Positions 35,574 through 47,230 of a DNA stretch of 64,000 nucleotides are shown piece after piece. The first letter of the stretch is position 1. The number at the start of each line of letters is the position of its first letter. The DNA is from Rhodotorula mucilaginosa (taxonomy: Eukaryota; Basidiomycota; Microbotryomycetes; Sporidiobolales; Sporidiobolaceae): the NCBI GenBank assembly GCA_034406715.1, contig CP137868.1:744001-808000 (forward strand), in the 5' to 3' direction. The position numbers and the translations under genes were made by a program. The notes beneath the pieces are model-generated. The model had not been told where the DNA came from. It was given only the letters and a program-made list of their open reading frames with translations, and ran no database searches.

Positions 35574-37711
35574 ATGACTCACTACGTACCGGGTGTCCTG
35601 CGAACCCTCGCCGCCGCTGCTTCCCGCTCCTCTGCACGTTCCGTCCGCGCTCCTGCAGCGCAGCGAGTTTCTCGGCTCGCCGCTGCTTCTTCCCAGCGCG
35701 CTTACTCGACGCCAGCATTCTCGACCGCCGGACTCGGACTCACAGAAGATCAACTCGAGGTGGGCCCTACTGCACCCCGCTTCCTTCAAGCACATTGTCC
35801 CTTGACGCAGCTTTGAACACAATGGCGCGCAGCTCCGGGAAACGGTCGCCAATTTCGCGCAGAAAGAGATTGCGCCGATCGCAGCCGACGTGGACAAGGC
35901 GAATGCGTTCCCCAACGAGATGTGGACCAAGTTTGGCGAGATGGGCTTGCTCGGCGTCACGGTCGGCGAGAACGATGGAGGACTCGGGAAAGGGTGCGTT
36001 TCCGGAACTGCAGACGAACGGGCTCGAGCGGGAGAAAGACCTCGACTGACGGTTCCTTCGCAGCTACCTGGACCATCTCATCGTGATGGAGGAAATCTCT
36101 CGAGCGTCCGGCTCCGTCGGCCTGTCCTATGGTGCTCAGTAAGTCCCTCCTTGCCGCTCGTCGGACCTTCTCAGGCAAAGAGATGAACCTGCCCGCCGTA
36201 CAGCTCCAACCTCTGCGTCAACCAGCTCAACCGACACGGAACCGCCGAGCAGAAAGCGAAATACCTGCCCGGCCTCCTCGCCGGCACGTCGGTCGGGTCG
36301 CTCGCCATGTCCGAGACGGGTTCGGGCAGCGACGTCGTCTCGATGCAGCTCAAGGCGGAGAAAGTCGACGGCGGGTACCGGCTGAACGGGCAAAAGATGT
36401 GGATTACGAACGGGCCGGACGCCGACGTCTTGATCGTTTACGCCAAGACGGAGCCGGAGAAGGCTTCGAAGGGCATCACCACCTTCATGTGCGTCTCACG
36501 CGTTGCCTTTGCCGACACCGAGGGGCGACTCATCTGACCAACCTGTGACGGTCCATGTGTGCAGCATCGAGAAGGGCTTCGAAGGCTTCTCGACGTCGCA
36601 GAAACTCGACAAGCTCGGCATGCGCGGATCCAACACCTGCGAGGTCGGTCTCGGTTGTCTCTCTCTTTCTCTCGACGGCGCACACGCCCGGGGAGCATTT
36701 GGCTGACAAACCACGCGTTTCTGCAGCTCGTCTTTGAGAACTGCTTTGTCCCGGCTGAGAACGTTCTCGGAACGCTGAATCGAGGAGCTGCGGTTCTTAT
36801 GAGTGGTCTCGACCGTGAGTACTACCGATCGTGACGGCCCTCAGTCGCGAACAACAGCTGACTCTACCATATCGGTCGGGTGCTCTGGGCAGTCGAGCGC
36901 ATCGTCCTCTCTGGTGGCCCGCTCGGACTCATGCAGTCGGCCTTTGACGTACGTCCCCCCCCCCCCCTCTCTGCTGGGTATCTGCGCCAACAACGTGCTC
37001 ACTCGCGTGTATCCTTGTTCGCAGTACGCTCTCCCCTATGTCCATGAGCGCAAACAGTTTGGCGAGCCGGTCGGATCGTTCCAGCTCATGCAGGGCAAGA
37101 TCGCCGACATGTACACTCAAGTCAGCGCGGGCCGAGCGTACCTGTACAGCGTCGCAAGAGGTTCGTCCACCTCTTCACCTTCGAATGCGGGGAGGGAGCT
37201 GAAGCCTGGTCTGATGTATGGATGTATGTGATCGTTGCGCAGCTTGCGATGCCGGCGAGATCTCGCGCAGGGTAAGCTCGATCGGTCGGACACTGACGGG
37301 GAAGAGTCATGATCCGCTGACAGTCTCTACACGTGCAGGACTGCGCTGGAGCTTTGCTCTACTCTTCCGATCTCGCCGTCTCGGTCTGCCTCGAAGCGCT
37401 TCAGATGCTCGGGTGCGTTCTGGTTCCTCTCTCTTGTTCGCCACCTGCCATACAGAAGCTGAGAGATGCTTCTTCTTTGCCGCCGCGCACGCAGTGGTAA
37501 CGGCTACACAAACGAGTACCCGGTCAACCGATACCTCCGGGATGCGTTGCTGTACAAGGTCGGAGCTGGCACGATGGAAATCAGGCGGATGCTCATCGGT
37601 CGCGAGTTCAGTGAGTTCTCTCTTCTGGCTACCTTCCGCGGCCTTTCGGAAGGGCAGAGCACTGACCAAGCTTGACGACTGCTTGCAGACAACGACTACG
37701 CAAACATGTAG
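35574..37711 (+). CDS. IVD: Isovaleryl-CoA dehydrogenase
   Basis: Mitochondrial FAD acyl-CoA dehydrogenase of leucine breakdown, turning isovaleryl-CoA into 3-methylcrotonyl-CoA. Presequence: [20 protein letters not shown]. Blocks after splicing are [92 protein letters not shown] and [18 protein letters not shown]. The last holds the glutamate used as catalytic base in IVD and is formed across an intron. [32 protein letters not shown] and [11 protein letters not shown] follow. It ends DYANM. About ten short introns; one contains a run of 14 C (36954-36967). The IVD identity rests on the position of the glutamate and the GNGYTNEYP block. Confidence 0.95.
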
Positions 37712-38011
37712 AGGTGGGACCAGTTTCGAACAGGCTTCTTTCTTGCCTTTTTTTCGCAATCCAGCAGCAATTCCATCTTACCCGCCAGATGGCCCTTGCC
37801 GCGCGAGTCTCAGTACGGTGCCAGATGCCTGCGTGGTGCAATGTGTCTCTTTGTTGGCTGTGAGCAATTAATTGGAAGTGTTGAGAAGTGGCGCCCCTTC
37901 TCGGCTCCGACTCGGACTCTCGGACTTGGTGTCATCTCACTCTCTGGAGCTTGCGAGTCCATAGAGCTGCTAGCACACGCACAATCAGACCAAGCTCTTT
38001 CACCGCCGGCC

Positions 38012-40782
38012 ATGCTGGCGGACCCAGTCTCGCGCGAGTCGCCCTTTGTCGCGTTGACGTCTCTCGCCCTCGCTCCGCCTCATCGCCCAGCAGCGCTCCA
38101 AGCCGGGCTGTACTCGCCCCTGCTGAGCTCTCACAGCTGGATCAAGCGCTTCTCCGTCCTTCAAGAGCTGGGAGACCCCGACGTCGCAGCCAACTTGGGT
38201 GGTCGAGGAGGCATCCCGCGAGGACATACCGTCATTAGCGAAGCGTATGGCTCGACGGGATGCGTCAACGCTTCGGCGTGGGAGGACGGCGGACCCGAAG
38301 CGAGGCTTGCGACCGCCGGAGACGATACCAAGTGCGTTCAAAAGGGCCCTTACTCTCGTCTGTCAGGTGGCAAAGTCTCGCCCTGCGCGACGCTGACGGA
38401 CCTCGCGCGCGCAGGATCTGCATCTGGAGTCCAGGAGTTGAAGGACAGCTGCGCAGCCACGGAGGAGAAGCGCAAAGTCCCGTCCTGGGCTACGGTCTGA
38501 CCGACACGATCGATACCGGTGCGTTCCGCCGTGACTTGCGTCCTCCTGTTCTCGCCCTCGCAGACTTCCGCATTCAGCCTCGCTGACTTTTGCTTGCGAA
38601 CGAACGACGAAAAGGTCACCGTGCCAACATCTTTGACGTGGCATGGGCGCCAAACACTCCGAATCAGCTCTTTAGCGTCGCGGGAGACCAAACGGTGTGT
38701 TTACTCTCTCCTGATTTCCTACCTTCGCCGCCGCAAAAATCGGTGCACTCGCTCACTCACTCGGCGAGGTCGGGATTCCGTGCATAGGTTCGCGTGTTTG
38801 ACATCTCGCTCTCGACGAATCCGAAACTGTCTTCGATGACGATCACCCCGCCGGCGCCGCATCGACCTTTTCAGCACCACGAAGACGCATCCGCCTGCAC
38901 GGCTGTGTATCGCTGCCACACGGACAGGGTCAAGCGCATCGCAACCGAGGCTTCGTCTCACGTTTTCCTGACTTGCGGCGAAGACGGCACAGTGAGGTGC
39001 GCAATCGGGGCGAGTACGGCTTGTACCGCGGTTCCCCTGCTCATTCATCACACTTTGCGGGCACATGTTTTACAGGCAACACGACACTCGCGCTCACCAC
39101 AACTGTCGGACTTCGCGCTTTCAAGCGCCCGGCGAGGCCGACTGCCCGCTCCCGCTCGCTTCCTACCCGTCCCTCTCGCTCTACTCGCTCTCGCTGTCAT
39201 TGCTTCGGCCACACCTCTTTGTCGTGGCTGGCACTTCACCCTACGCCTATCTCCGTACGTACCGTCTTCTCAGTCCGTATAAAACAGTGGATCCTGGTAC
39301 TGACTCGCGGCGAATTTGTGGTGGTGCTTTACTGCGCCGGCAGATGACAGGCGCATGATCCGCCAAGCCAGCTCGGACTGGTCCTTGCCCTCCTCCTCTC
39401 TCGCCGGATCCGATGACCTCACCGTCTGCGTCCGCCGCTTTGGCGTCCCCGATCCCAAGGAACCCTGGAAGGGAGACCTCACGAAGCACATCGTCTCGGC
39501 GAGGCTGTCGCCCGATCGACCGCGCGACTTGCTCGTCTCCTACTCGGACGACGCGCTCTACCTCTTTGATACGGACGCAGAAACGTTTGTGAGGCCGAGG
39601 CAGCCGAGGCATCCCAGGGAGGACGAGATGTGGCGAGGAGGCGAGCAGAGTGAGGGGGACGAAATTGACTCGCCAGGGGGAGGACGGTCCGACGAGGAGG
39701 ACGAAGATGACGAGTCGCAGGAGATGGAAGAGGCCGAGGCCGAGACCGAGAATGGCGCCAATGCGCGGGCTGAGCACGAAGAGAAGGGGGATCCGCCGAC
39801 CGGCCGCGAAACAAGCGTCGGAGACGACGACGAGGAGATGAGCGAGGAGGGAGAAGACGACGACGACGACGACGATGAGGAGGAGGAGGATCTGCCGTTT
39901 GACCCGTTCGTCAAGCCCGCGAGACTCGCGCCTCATTCCGAGATTCCGATGGTCGCGCCTTGGCGCAGGTACGACGGTCACGCCAACTCACAGGTGATTC
40001 GGCATATTCGCAGCGTCTCAAAAGCTCGAGCCATACTTACTGCCTATTCCGGGCTCCACAGACGGTCAAAGACTGCAACTTTGTCTTTTCCGATACGGTT
40101 GTCTCTGGTAGCGACGACGGCAATTGGTTTGCCTGGGACCGAGCGACCGCCGAGATCATCGGCATCTTCCACGGCGACGAGAGCGTAAGTCCCACCCTTC
40201 ACGCGAACGGCTGCAGGGCCTTGATCTAGTATTGACCTCTTCTTCCCGCTTCTTCTTCGCAGGTTGTCAACGTCATGACGCCTCACCCCAAACTTCCCAT
40301 CGTCGCCGTTAGCGGAATCGACGAGGTAGTCAAGCTCTTTGGCGCGACTTCGGATCCCGAGATCATCGAAAGTTCAAACCTCGCAAAGGACTACGACGCC
40401 ATCAAGCGGCGGAACGCTCGGGGTGAAGGCCGAGCTCATTTCGCTTCGGCGATTGGAGCGGTGCGTGTTACCCCTCGCAAAAGAGGTGTCATTTCTCAGC
40501 TGTGTGACTGACCGCATCGCTTGATGAACGAACGTGCAGGAACGCTTGATCCAGATGCTCTTCGGAGGGGCTGGGATTCCGCTCGGTGTCGGCCACGACG
40601 CGGACGAGGATGAGGACGAAGGTGACGACGAGGTCGGCGCTGGCGAGGCGGACGGCGGCGGCGGCGGCGGCGGAGAAGCGACAGGCGCTCGACAGCAGCG
40701 AAGGCAGCCCCGCCACCGCGTCCGCATCGTCACTTCAGGGGAAGACGGGGACGAAACGGCGCAGGAGTGCCTGTTGATGTGA
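38012..40782 (+). CDS. WD40 DCAF-type protein (DCAF8/WDTC1-like)
   Basis: Many short exons encode a WD40 propeller resembling DDB1-CUL4-associated factors. It opens MLADPVSRESPFVALTSLAL. Repeats seen include SWIKRFSVLQELGDPD, ASAWEDGGPEARLATAGDDT with KICIWS, ANIFDVAWAPNTPNQLFSVA with GDQTVRVFDI, and the highly typical YRCHTDRVKRIATEASSHVF followed by LTCGEDGTVR. After a long acidic insert (poly Asp/Glu, bases 39640-39900) the last blades read NFVFSDTVVSGSDDGNWFAW, NVMTPHPKLPIVAVSGID and VVKLF. It ends ETAQECLLM. The CHTDRVKR and CGEDGTVR arrangement is that of DCAF6/8/WDTC1, substrate receptors of CUL4-DDB1 ubiquitin ligases. Role by family, target unknown. One exon near 39010-39330 is poorly resolved. 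Confidence 0.85.
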
Positions 40783-41039
40783 TGTGAGCTGCCCTTTTGT
40801 GCGTTCTGTGTATAGCCATCCCTTTCGCTTTGTCTCTTGCCACACTTTGCAATCACGGATTCTTTGAACGTCCTTCGTGGGCTTCGAGATGGCCGGGGAA
40901 GAAAAAAAGACTGCTATGCGAAAGACAGGCGATGAATATGCTACAAGCGAGTGTGGAAAGTGGTGCGAGGTCTTTATGATTGCGACATAAGTTCGGAACC
41001 TGGCGGGCGGCGTGCGGAAAGCGGGGTATACGGACGCTC

Positions 41040-44000
41040 TCAGGCGTACGGGTTGCACGCAGTCATGCGGATGACCGGCGGCGAGCGGCTGCAGTCGGCC
41101 TACCCAATTTAACAAGGCAAGTCAGCTCCTGAAGTATTCAGTCAGGCACATGATGCGAACAAAGACGCACCGAGATGACGACAGGCACGCGCTGCAGAAC
41201 CTGAACGGTCTGCGAGCAGTGCCCGTTCTCGCTCGAGAGGCCTTCGAACGTGAGGGCACCGCGCTACAGGTAAAAGCCGAGTCAGCATCAAGCTGTAGCG
41301 ACGCGAGCGAACGAGAAAGGCACTCACGTCGCGCGACTTGCGGTGCTGCTCGGTGTCCAGCACACGCTTGGCAGCACTCTTCGGTCCACTCTCTTCTTCC
41401 TCGTCGTCCTCGTCGTCCTCGTCGTCGAAGAGGGCACTCTCTGCTTCGCCCTTGCCGTTGTCCGCCTCCATGAGCTTGGCGTGGTGCTGAGCAGTAGCCC
41501 GGAGGCGTTTGAGATGCTCGTCCTCGCCGGTCTCCGTGAGGTAGGCCAAGACGTCGACGCCGCGCTTCCAGAAGATCTGCAAAGCATTCTCGCGCTCGTC
41601 ATAGACGGTGCTCTGCGGGGAACACGAATCGTACGTCAGTGGGCAGTCTCCACTTGAGAGTAACTCCGAAACGGGAACTTGCCTCGGTCGGGATCTGGTC
41701 CATGTGGACCCGCTTCTCGACGCCAAACTCGCTGACGAGGACGTCGAAAGCCTGGTCGAGGACTCCGATGACAGTCCCGTACCGGATGACGGGGCCGTAT
41801 CGCTTCGTCAGATCCTCGATCAGGATGCAGAGGAACAGGTGCTGCGACTGCTCCTGGGCGAGACGAGCAGCATCCTTCTTCGTGTTGCAGGTCGCGGCGA
41901 CCTTGGAGATGGTCTCGGTGTCGAGCGAGAAGCGCGGTTCCGAAATGATGCCGCTCGCATTGCCGGTCTGGCTCTGCAAGACGGCTTCGAGCTGGCGGTG
42001 AACGAGAACGTCGGCGTAACGACGGATCGGCGAGGTAAAGTGCGTGTAGAGGGGGACGTTGAGCGCATAGTGACCGTATCGCGAAATGTCGAGGGTGCCC
42101 GTGCAGAAATACTTGGCGCGGTGCATCGCGCGAGTGCTCAAGTGCTGCAGCGTCAACCGCTCGGCCGGGTCCTTCACGTCCACGATCGACTTCATGAGTG
42201 TGCCGGACGAACTGCTGTCGAGGTCGATGCCGATCTTCTTCATGCGAGTGACGAACGCCTCGAGTCGGCGGTCGATCGGCGCCTCGTGGCGACGGAGAAG
42301 GGCCTGATCCGGCAGGCCCGACGCGATCTTGCCCGCGACGGCGATGTTGGCCATGAGCATGAACTCCTCGATGAGCTCGTTCGCCTCCTTGCGCTCGTAC
42401 TCGTGGGCGTCGACCGGAAGGCCAAACTCGTCGAGTCGGAACGAGACCTTGACGTTGTCGATGCGAAGAGCGCCGCCATCGAAACGGCGAGCACGCAGTT
42501 GCTTGGCGAGCGCGGCGAGCATCTTGACGTCGTCTTCAACGCCCTTGGCGAGCTCTGCGTCGTCCACCTTGCCCGCTGGCAGAGCACCATTGTCAATGAC
42601 TGCTTGCGCGTCCGAGTAGGCGAGCTTGACCTTTGAGCTGCGCCGAAGGAGGGGTGGGTAAGCGCCTCATTCCTTCCGTCCTCTTGACACATCGTAGCCG
42701 GAAACCTACTTGATGACAGTCTTGCCGAACCAGGTCGAAATCACTTGGCCCTCCGGCGTGAGCGTAAAGATGACCGAGAACGTGAGCTTGTCCGCGCCGG
42801 CGTTGAGCGAGCACAGCTCTTCGGACAAGGTCGGCGGGAGCATCGGGACCGCACGCTGGACCAGGTAGACGGTAGTGGCGCGTTTCCGCGCCTCGCGGTC
42901 GAGTGCAGTGTTCGGCTGTTCCGCAACAATGCCAAAGTCAGAGGGGCTCGTGACTGAAACGGTGCGGCGGGGGGTGAGATAGCGCACCTTGACAAAGTGC
43001 GAGACGTCGGCGATGTGGACGCCGACTTCGTACGTGCCATCTTCGTTCTTGATGACGTGCAGAGCGTCGTCGAGATCCTTGGCTGTCTCGGGGTCGATGG
43101 TGAAGACGCGGTGCTGACGCAGGTCGCGCCGAATGTCGGGCTGGATTTCCCGCTCGGGGATCGACCACGGCACGGGAGGCAAGCACTTGTTGACGGCTTC
43201 GGAAAAGTCTTCGGCCGAAAAGTTGCAGTCTTTCAAGAGCGCACTCGTCTCGGTCTCGATGTCGCCGATCGCGCCGAGTTCTTCGACGAGCTGCCCGAAC
43301 GGGTGGAGCGACGTGATCGGCCAGCGCTTGATGCAGGCGACAAAGAGTCGGTCGGCGTATCTCTCCGAGTGGGTGACAAAGTCGGCAGGGGCCTGATCCG
43401 TCGGGATCGCGATCAGGGGGACGCGCTTGTCGGTCGGGCGGAACCAAATGATCTTTGGCGCTTGTTGCTGCTGCTGCTGGCCGTGCGAGTGCTGGTGACC
43501 GTTGCGGTCTCCTCCGCCGCGGAAATCGACACCTTCGCGCTCGCGCCGTTCGGCGTCCTGCTTCTGCTGCGTCGCCGCCGACGAGGGACGGAGGACGCCG
43601 AGCGTACCGCTGAAGAGCTGACCGGGCGCGCGCTCGAGCACGGCGACGACGTGACCGGCGTACTGCGGCTTTTGCTCGTCCGTGACTTCCTCGTCTTCAA
43701 AGAGGAGCAAACCCTGACCTTCGACCTCGACATCGTCCTTCTTCTTGTCCTGCTTGCGGAGGTCACGCGTCGCTTTGGGGTCGAACGAAGCCATCTCTTC
43801 CTTCTTGCGCTTCTTTTCCTCCTTGTCCTTCTTGGTCCCCCACACGTCGTCGACTTCGAGCAACTCGACGGCGACGACATCGCCTTCGAGCGCGCGATTG
43901 CGGTCCTTGGACCCGCAAATGTAGATGTCGGCGTCGAGCGCGTCACTGGCGACGTAGGCGTCGGACCGGTTCCGCTTGTTGACGCGCAGAGTGCCGACGA

Positions 44001-45801
44001 CGAGTTGCCCGGCAGCGAGCAAGGGCGGGATACTCGCTTGGGGGAGGTAAGGCGCGAACAACGTCTTGCGCATCTGGTTCTGATTCCCACCGCCACCGCC
44101 ACCGTTCGGACCGCCGCCCATTCCGGGTTGGGGGATCCCGCCTCCATATCCCGCCATAGCGAGTTGACCCGGTCCGCCCTGACCGCCCGGACCGATCGCC
44201 GACATGCCGAACGAAGGGACGCGTCCGTGTCCTGCCGAGGCGCGATAGGCCCCGAGCGCCTGCAAGTGCGCCGACGCCTCGGCGAGGTTGGCGCTACCGG
44301 CTTGGTGGAGAGTTTGTTGCCACCCTCCGAGGGACGACATGCTCCCACTCATGCGCCGCTGGTGGCCGAGAGTTCGACCCGTCGAAGGGCTCTCGTTGGT
44401 GTTCGTCGTGCCGTAGAAGCCGCCTTCGTCTTCGACATATCGACCCTGCTGTTGGCCAAAGTTGTACATCGGAGACGATTGTTGTTGTTGCTGCTGGTTG
44501 GTAGCCGGGGGTCCGCGCGGCGGGAACTGGAACCCGCTTCCCAGGCCGTTGGGAGCGGGACCACCAGAGGTCTGCACCGAGTGACGCCTGCCGTGTCCGA
44601 GCGGGACTCCACCCGAGAGAGCGGCCCCGGCCGACGACGACTGCGAAGCCTGCTTCTGATGTCCGAACGGCGAGCCACCGCCGCCGCTGCCGATCGACGC
44701 GGCTGCGGAAGCGGGGATCCCGAAGGAGCCCATCGCTCCCGTCGGCTGCTGCTGCGCCGCCGAGGACGACGAGAGTCGACGGTGGTGCGTCTGCTGCGTC
44801 GGCACAAGGGAAGCTTGCGAGACCGGAGGCGGGAGCGAAGCGGCTTGAGACGTCTGCGCGACGAGGGAAGCTTGCATGTCGCCGAACCGGGCCATCAAAC
44901 TCTCTTGCTGCAAGCGCAGGTTCTCGAGCTGTTGCTGGATCGCGAGTTGCTCGGCGAGCAGTTCCGTCGTGCCGGCGCCGCCGACGGCCGGGATCTGTGG
45001 GACGGGCGGAACGGACTGAGGCGGCGGCGGCGGGAAGACAAAGTTGCGCTGAGAGTGGTAGAGCTGCTGCTGTTGCTGGTGCTGGAAGCTTCCGTTCGTC
45101 GCGCTCGCAGGCATGCCGGTCATGAGGTCGAAGCGCGAAGCCGTCGGCGTGACGAGGCCTTCGTCGATCATGTCGTGGATCGGACCGAGCGAGTTGGGGT
45201 TGAACCCGCCCGCGGCGGGGTTCAAGCTCGTCGGCGGCAAGTTGGACGGAGGGGCTCCCGTGACTGAGATTCCGACGCCTCCTCCGCCGCCGCCCGACGA
45301 CGAGCCGAACGAGCCAGTCTTGCGGTGTTGGTGCTGCTGACCTTGACGGGCGCCGGCAGCTCCTCCGATTGCGGGCGATTGATCGCGCGTCTGTGTCGGC
45401 GACGAGCGACGCTGCTGCTGCTGTTGGCCGCTCTGACCTCCGCTCGCACTGCCGCGACGGTTGTGGCCTCCTCCGCCGTTGCCACTCGCCGGTCCGTTGC
45501 TGCGGCTTGACTTGCGCGAGTGTTGGCCCTGTCCCTGTCCTGATTGCTGCTGCTGCTGCTGCTGAGGAGAGGGCTTGCGTTCATTGTTGGGCGATGCGGC
45601 GCGGTTGTTGGTCGATCCGCGGCGCTGGTGTTGCTGTCCCCCGCCACTGGCGCCTCCCCCTCCTCCTCCACGAGAGCGATTTCTCGACGGAGACTGCGAG
45701 CGGGCCGCGGGCTTGGACTTGTTGGTGGCTGCTGCCAAAGACGAGTCGGTACTGGTAGCGGCGGGATTGCCGTCTGGCGGCGGCGATGCTGGATTCGCCA
45801 T
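41040..45801 (-). CDS. SSD1: Ssd1/Dis3L2-family RNase II protein
   Basis: RNA-binding RNase II homologue. From MANPASPPPDGNPAATSTDS the first 600 residues are Gln/Gly/Ser-rich. They carry at least nine HxRxxS or HxKxxS sites (such as HQRRGS, HSRKSS, HNRRGS, HHRRLS, HGRRHS, HQRRMS) and two [YF]xFP motifs, FVFP and FQFP. Cold-shock regions follow: MRKTLFAPYLPQASIPPLLA, VVAVELLEVDDVWG and KIIWFRPTDKRVPLIAIP. The RNB domain reads FTIDPETAKDLDDALHV and GVHIADVSHFVK. A 72-nt in-frame intron precedes PNTALDREARKRATTVYLVQ, then YTHFTSPIRRYADVLVHRQL. The C-terminus, split over small exons, ends SRSPPVIRMTACNPYA, the Ssd1-type end. All four RNase II catalytic aspartates are present. It likely controls mRNAs for wall and cytokinesis genes downstream of the Cbk1/NDR kinase. 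Confidence 0.95.
45545..45564 (-). repeat. CAG repeat encoding poly-Gln in SSD1
   Basis: A run of tandem CAG codons (CTG on the + strand) in the disordered N-terminal arm. Shorter CAA/CAG runs recur nearby (about 44475-44500, 45060-45080, 45415-45425). Confidence 0.8.
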
Positions 45802-47230
45802 GTGCGACAACGGTTCCGAGGCGGTGCGAGCGAGGGCTTGCTCGTCTCGTGCTCCTCAGGCGACGTGGACTCTTTGGGGGTGGGAGCGAGACGTGAGAGT
45901 GTGGATTCGACTGCGAAGTCTGTACAGCTCCGATGTCGAGTGGATGCGAGGAGCGGAGAAGGAGCGAGACGTGTCGTGGTCGGGTCGGGTGCAGAGAACA
46001 GCGAGTGCGGCACCGGGAGAGTCCGGGAGTGCGAGGACGCAGACAGAGTAGTACTTGGAGTCAGCCTGTGTACTTGCTCGCACGCTCCGCGGTTGCGATG
46101 AGGGCGAGAGTCGAGGGGCAACACAAAGGGGCAAAGGTGACGTACCTCGTCAATCGGACGCGTTTCTCGAGCGCTGCGGTGCGGGTGGGCGTGGAGATAA
46201 GGGCGACTTGTGCACTGATTCGCTGTCCTTTTCTGTTCACCTTGCGCTACAAAGACCGCGGGTGGTGGTGGCGAGACCACGAGCGGTGACTCGCCGACGT
46301 TGGCTCCTTCTCTCGACCGACACTGCACGGACTTGCACTCGACGCTCCCCAGTCCGTGCAGACAATGACGCATTGAATGCTACTGGCTACAGCGACCGTC
46401 GCAGCTTGTGCTCTGGCCTCCGGCGACACCGCGTCCCCGCCTCGGTGGATCTTCCTCAGCCTGCTCCAACAAGGCTCTCTCAAGCCCGATCTCGCTGCTT
46501 GCGTTGTTCCCCGCGCGCAAGTAGCTCCGCTGACGCTGCCCTTCACTCCAAGGCGCAGCACGTTTGAGCGGCGCCCTCCTCTGGCGACGACCGCGTCTCG
46601 CTCCTTCGGAACTGCTGCCAGCATCTCTCGCGCGCGCAGACAACACCTGTGCGAGATCCGATCGACAGGCTTGAACGGCTCTCTCGAGTACCGACAACAC
46701 TGCTCCCCAAGTCGCTACCCAATCCATTGCTTGTCAGCAGCGTCCTCTGTCACGGCCTCGACGTCGAATCGAGAACGACTCGACGCGCAAATCTTTTCAC
46801 GGCGGCTCCTCCTAGGATATCCCTCTTCTCTCGTGCGAGTGAGTCGGCCGTATAAAGCCAACAGTCTCTGCCATCTATACATGCCTGCAGTGCGAAAATC
46901 ACGATCGCGAGTCCCTCGGACGTCGCGGAGATTCGAACGACCGGCGACTTGACCGAGCCGCCAGCCTGAGGACCGCGTCGGCTTCCCGTCGCTGCTGCAG
47001 CCGGAATGAGCGTTCCGGTTCATGTCGAGCTCTTTCGCTGTTCTCCCTTGACCTTAGACGCTTCCCAGACCTCCTTTACGAGACTTGTTCCATTCGCCGC
47101 GCCCTACCGCCTCGCCCAGCACCCCCTCCATCCAGGCTCGGTCGTAGCCGTCAGCTTCCCCTGCGCGCTCTCGTGGATCAACGAGCAAATTTCGGCTTGC
47201 CGTTCTCGCCTATCTCGCCCCCAAAAAATC
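45802..47230. other. 1.4-kb divergent intergenic region, SSD1 / MFS transporter
   Basis: No supported gene. The start codons on both sides point outward, so both promoters and probably long or spliced 5' leaders lie here. Long leaders are usual for regulatory genes such as SSD1. Open frames are Arg/Ser-rich without family blocks. CT-rich stretches lie close to both genes. Confidence 0.4.

Noticed and set aside
42997-45267. 756-residue + strand open frame
   Set aside because: Antisense shadow of SSD1; the SSD1 frame has clear RNB and cold-shock blocks and this one does not.
45222-46373. 383-residue minus-strand open frame across the SSD1 start
   Set aside because: Overlaps SSD1 in a different frame and continues into the intergenic leader; composition is Arg/Ser/Pro-rich without domains.
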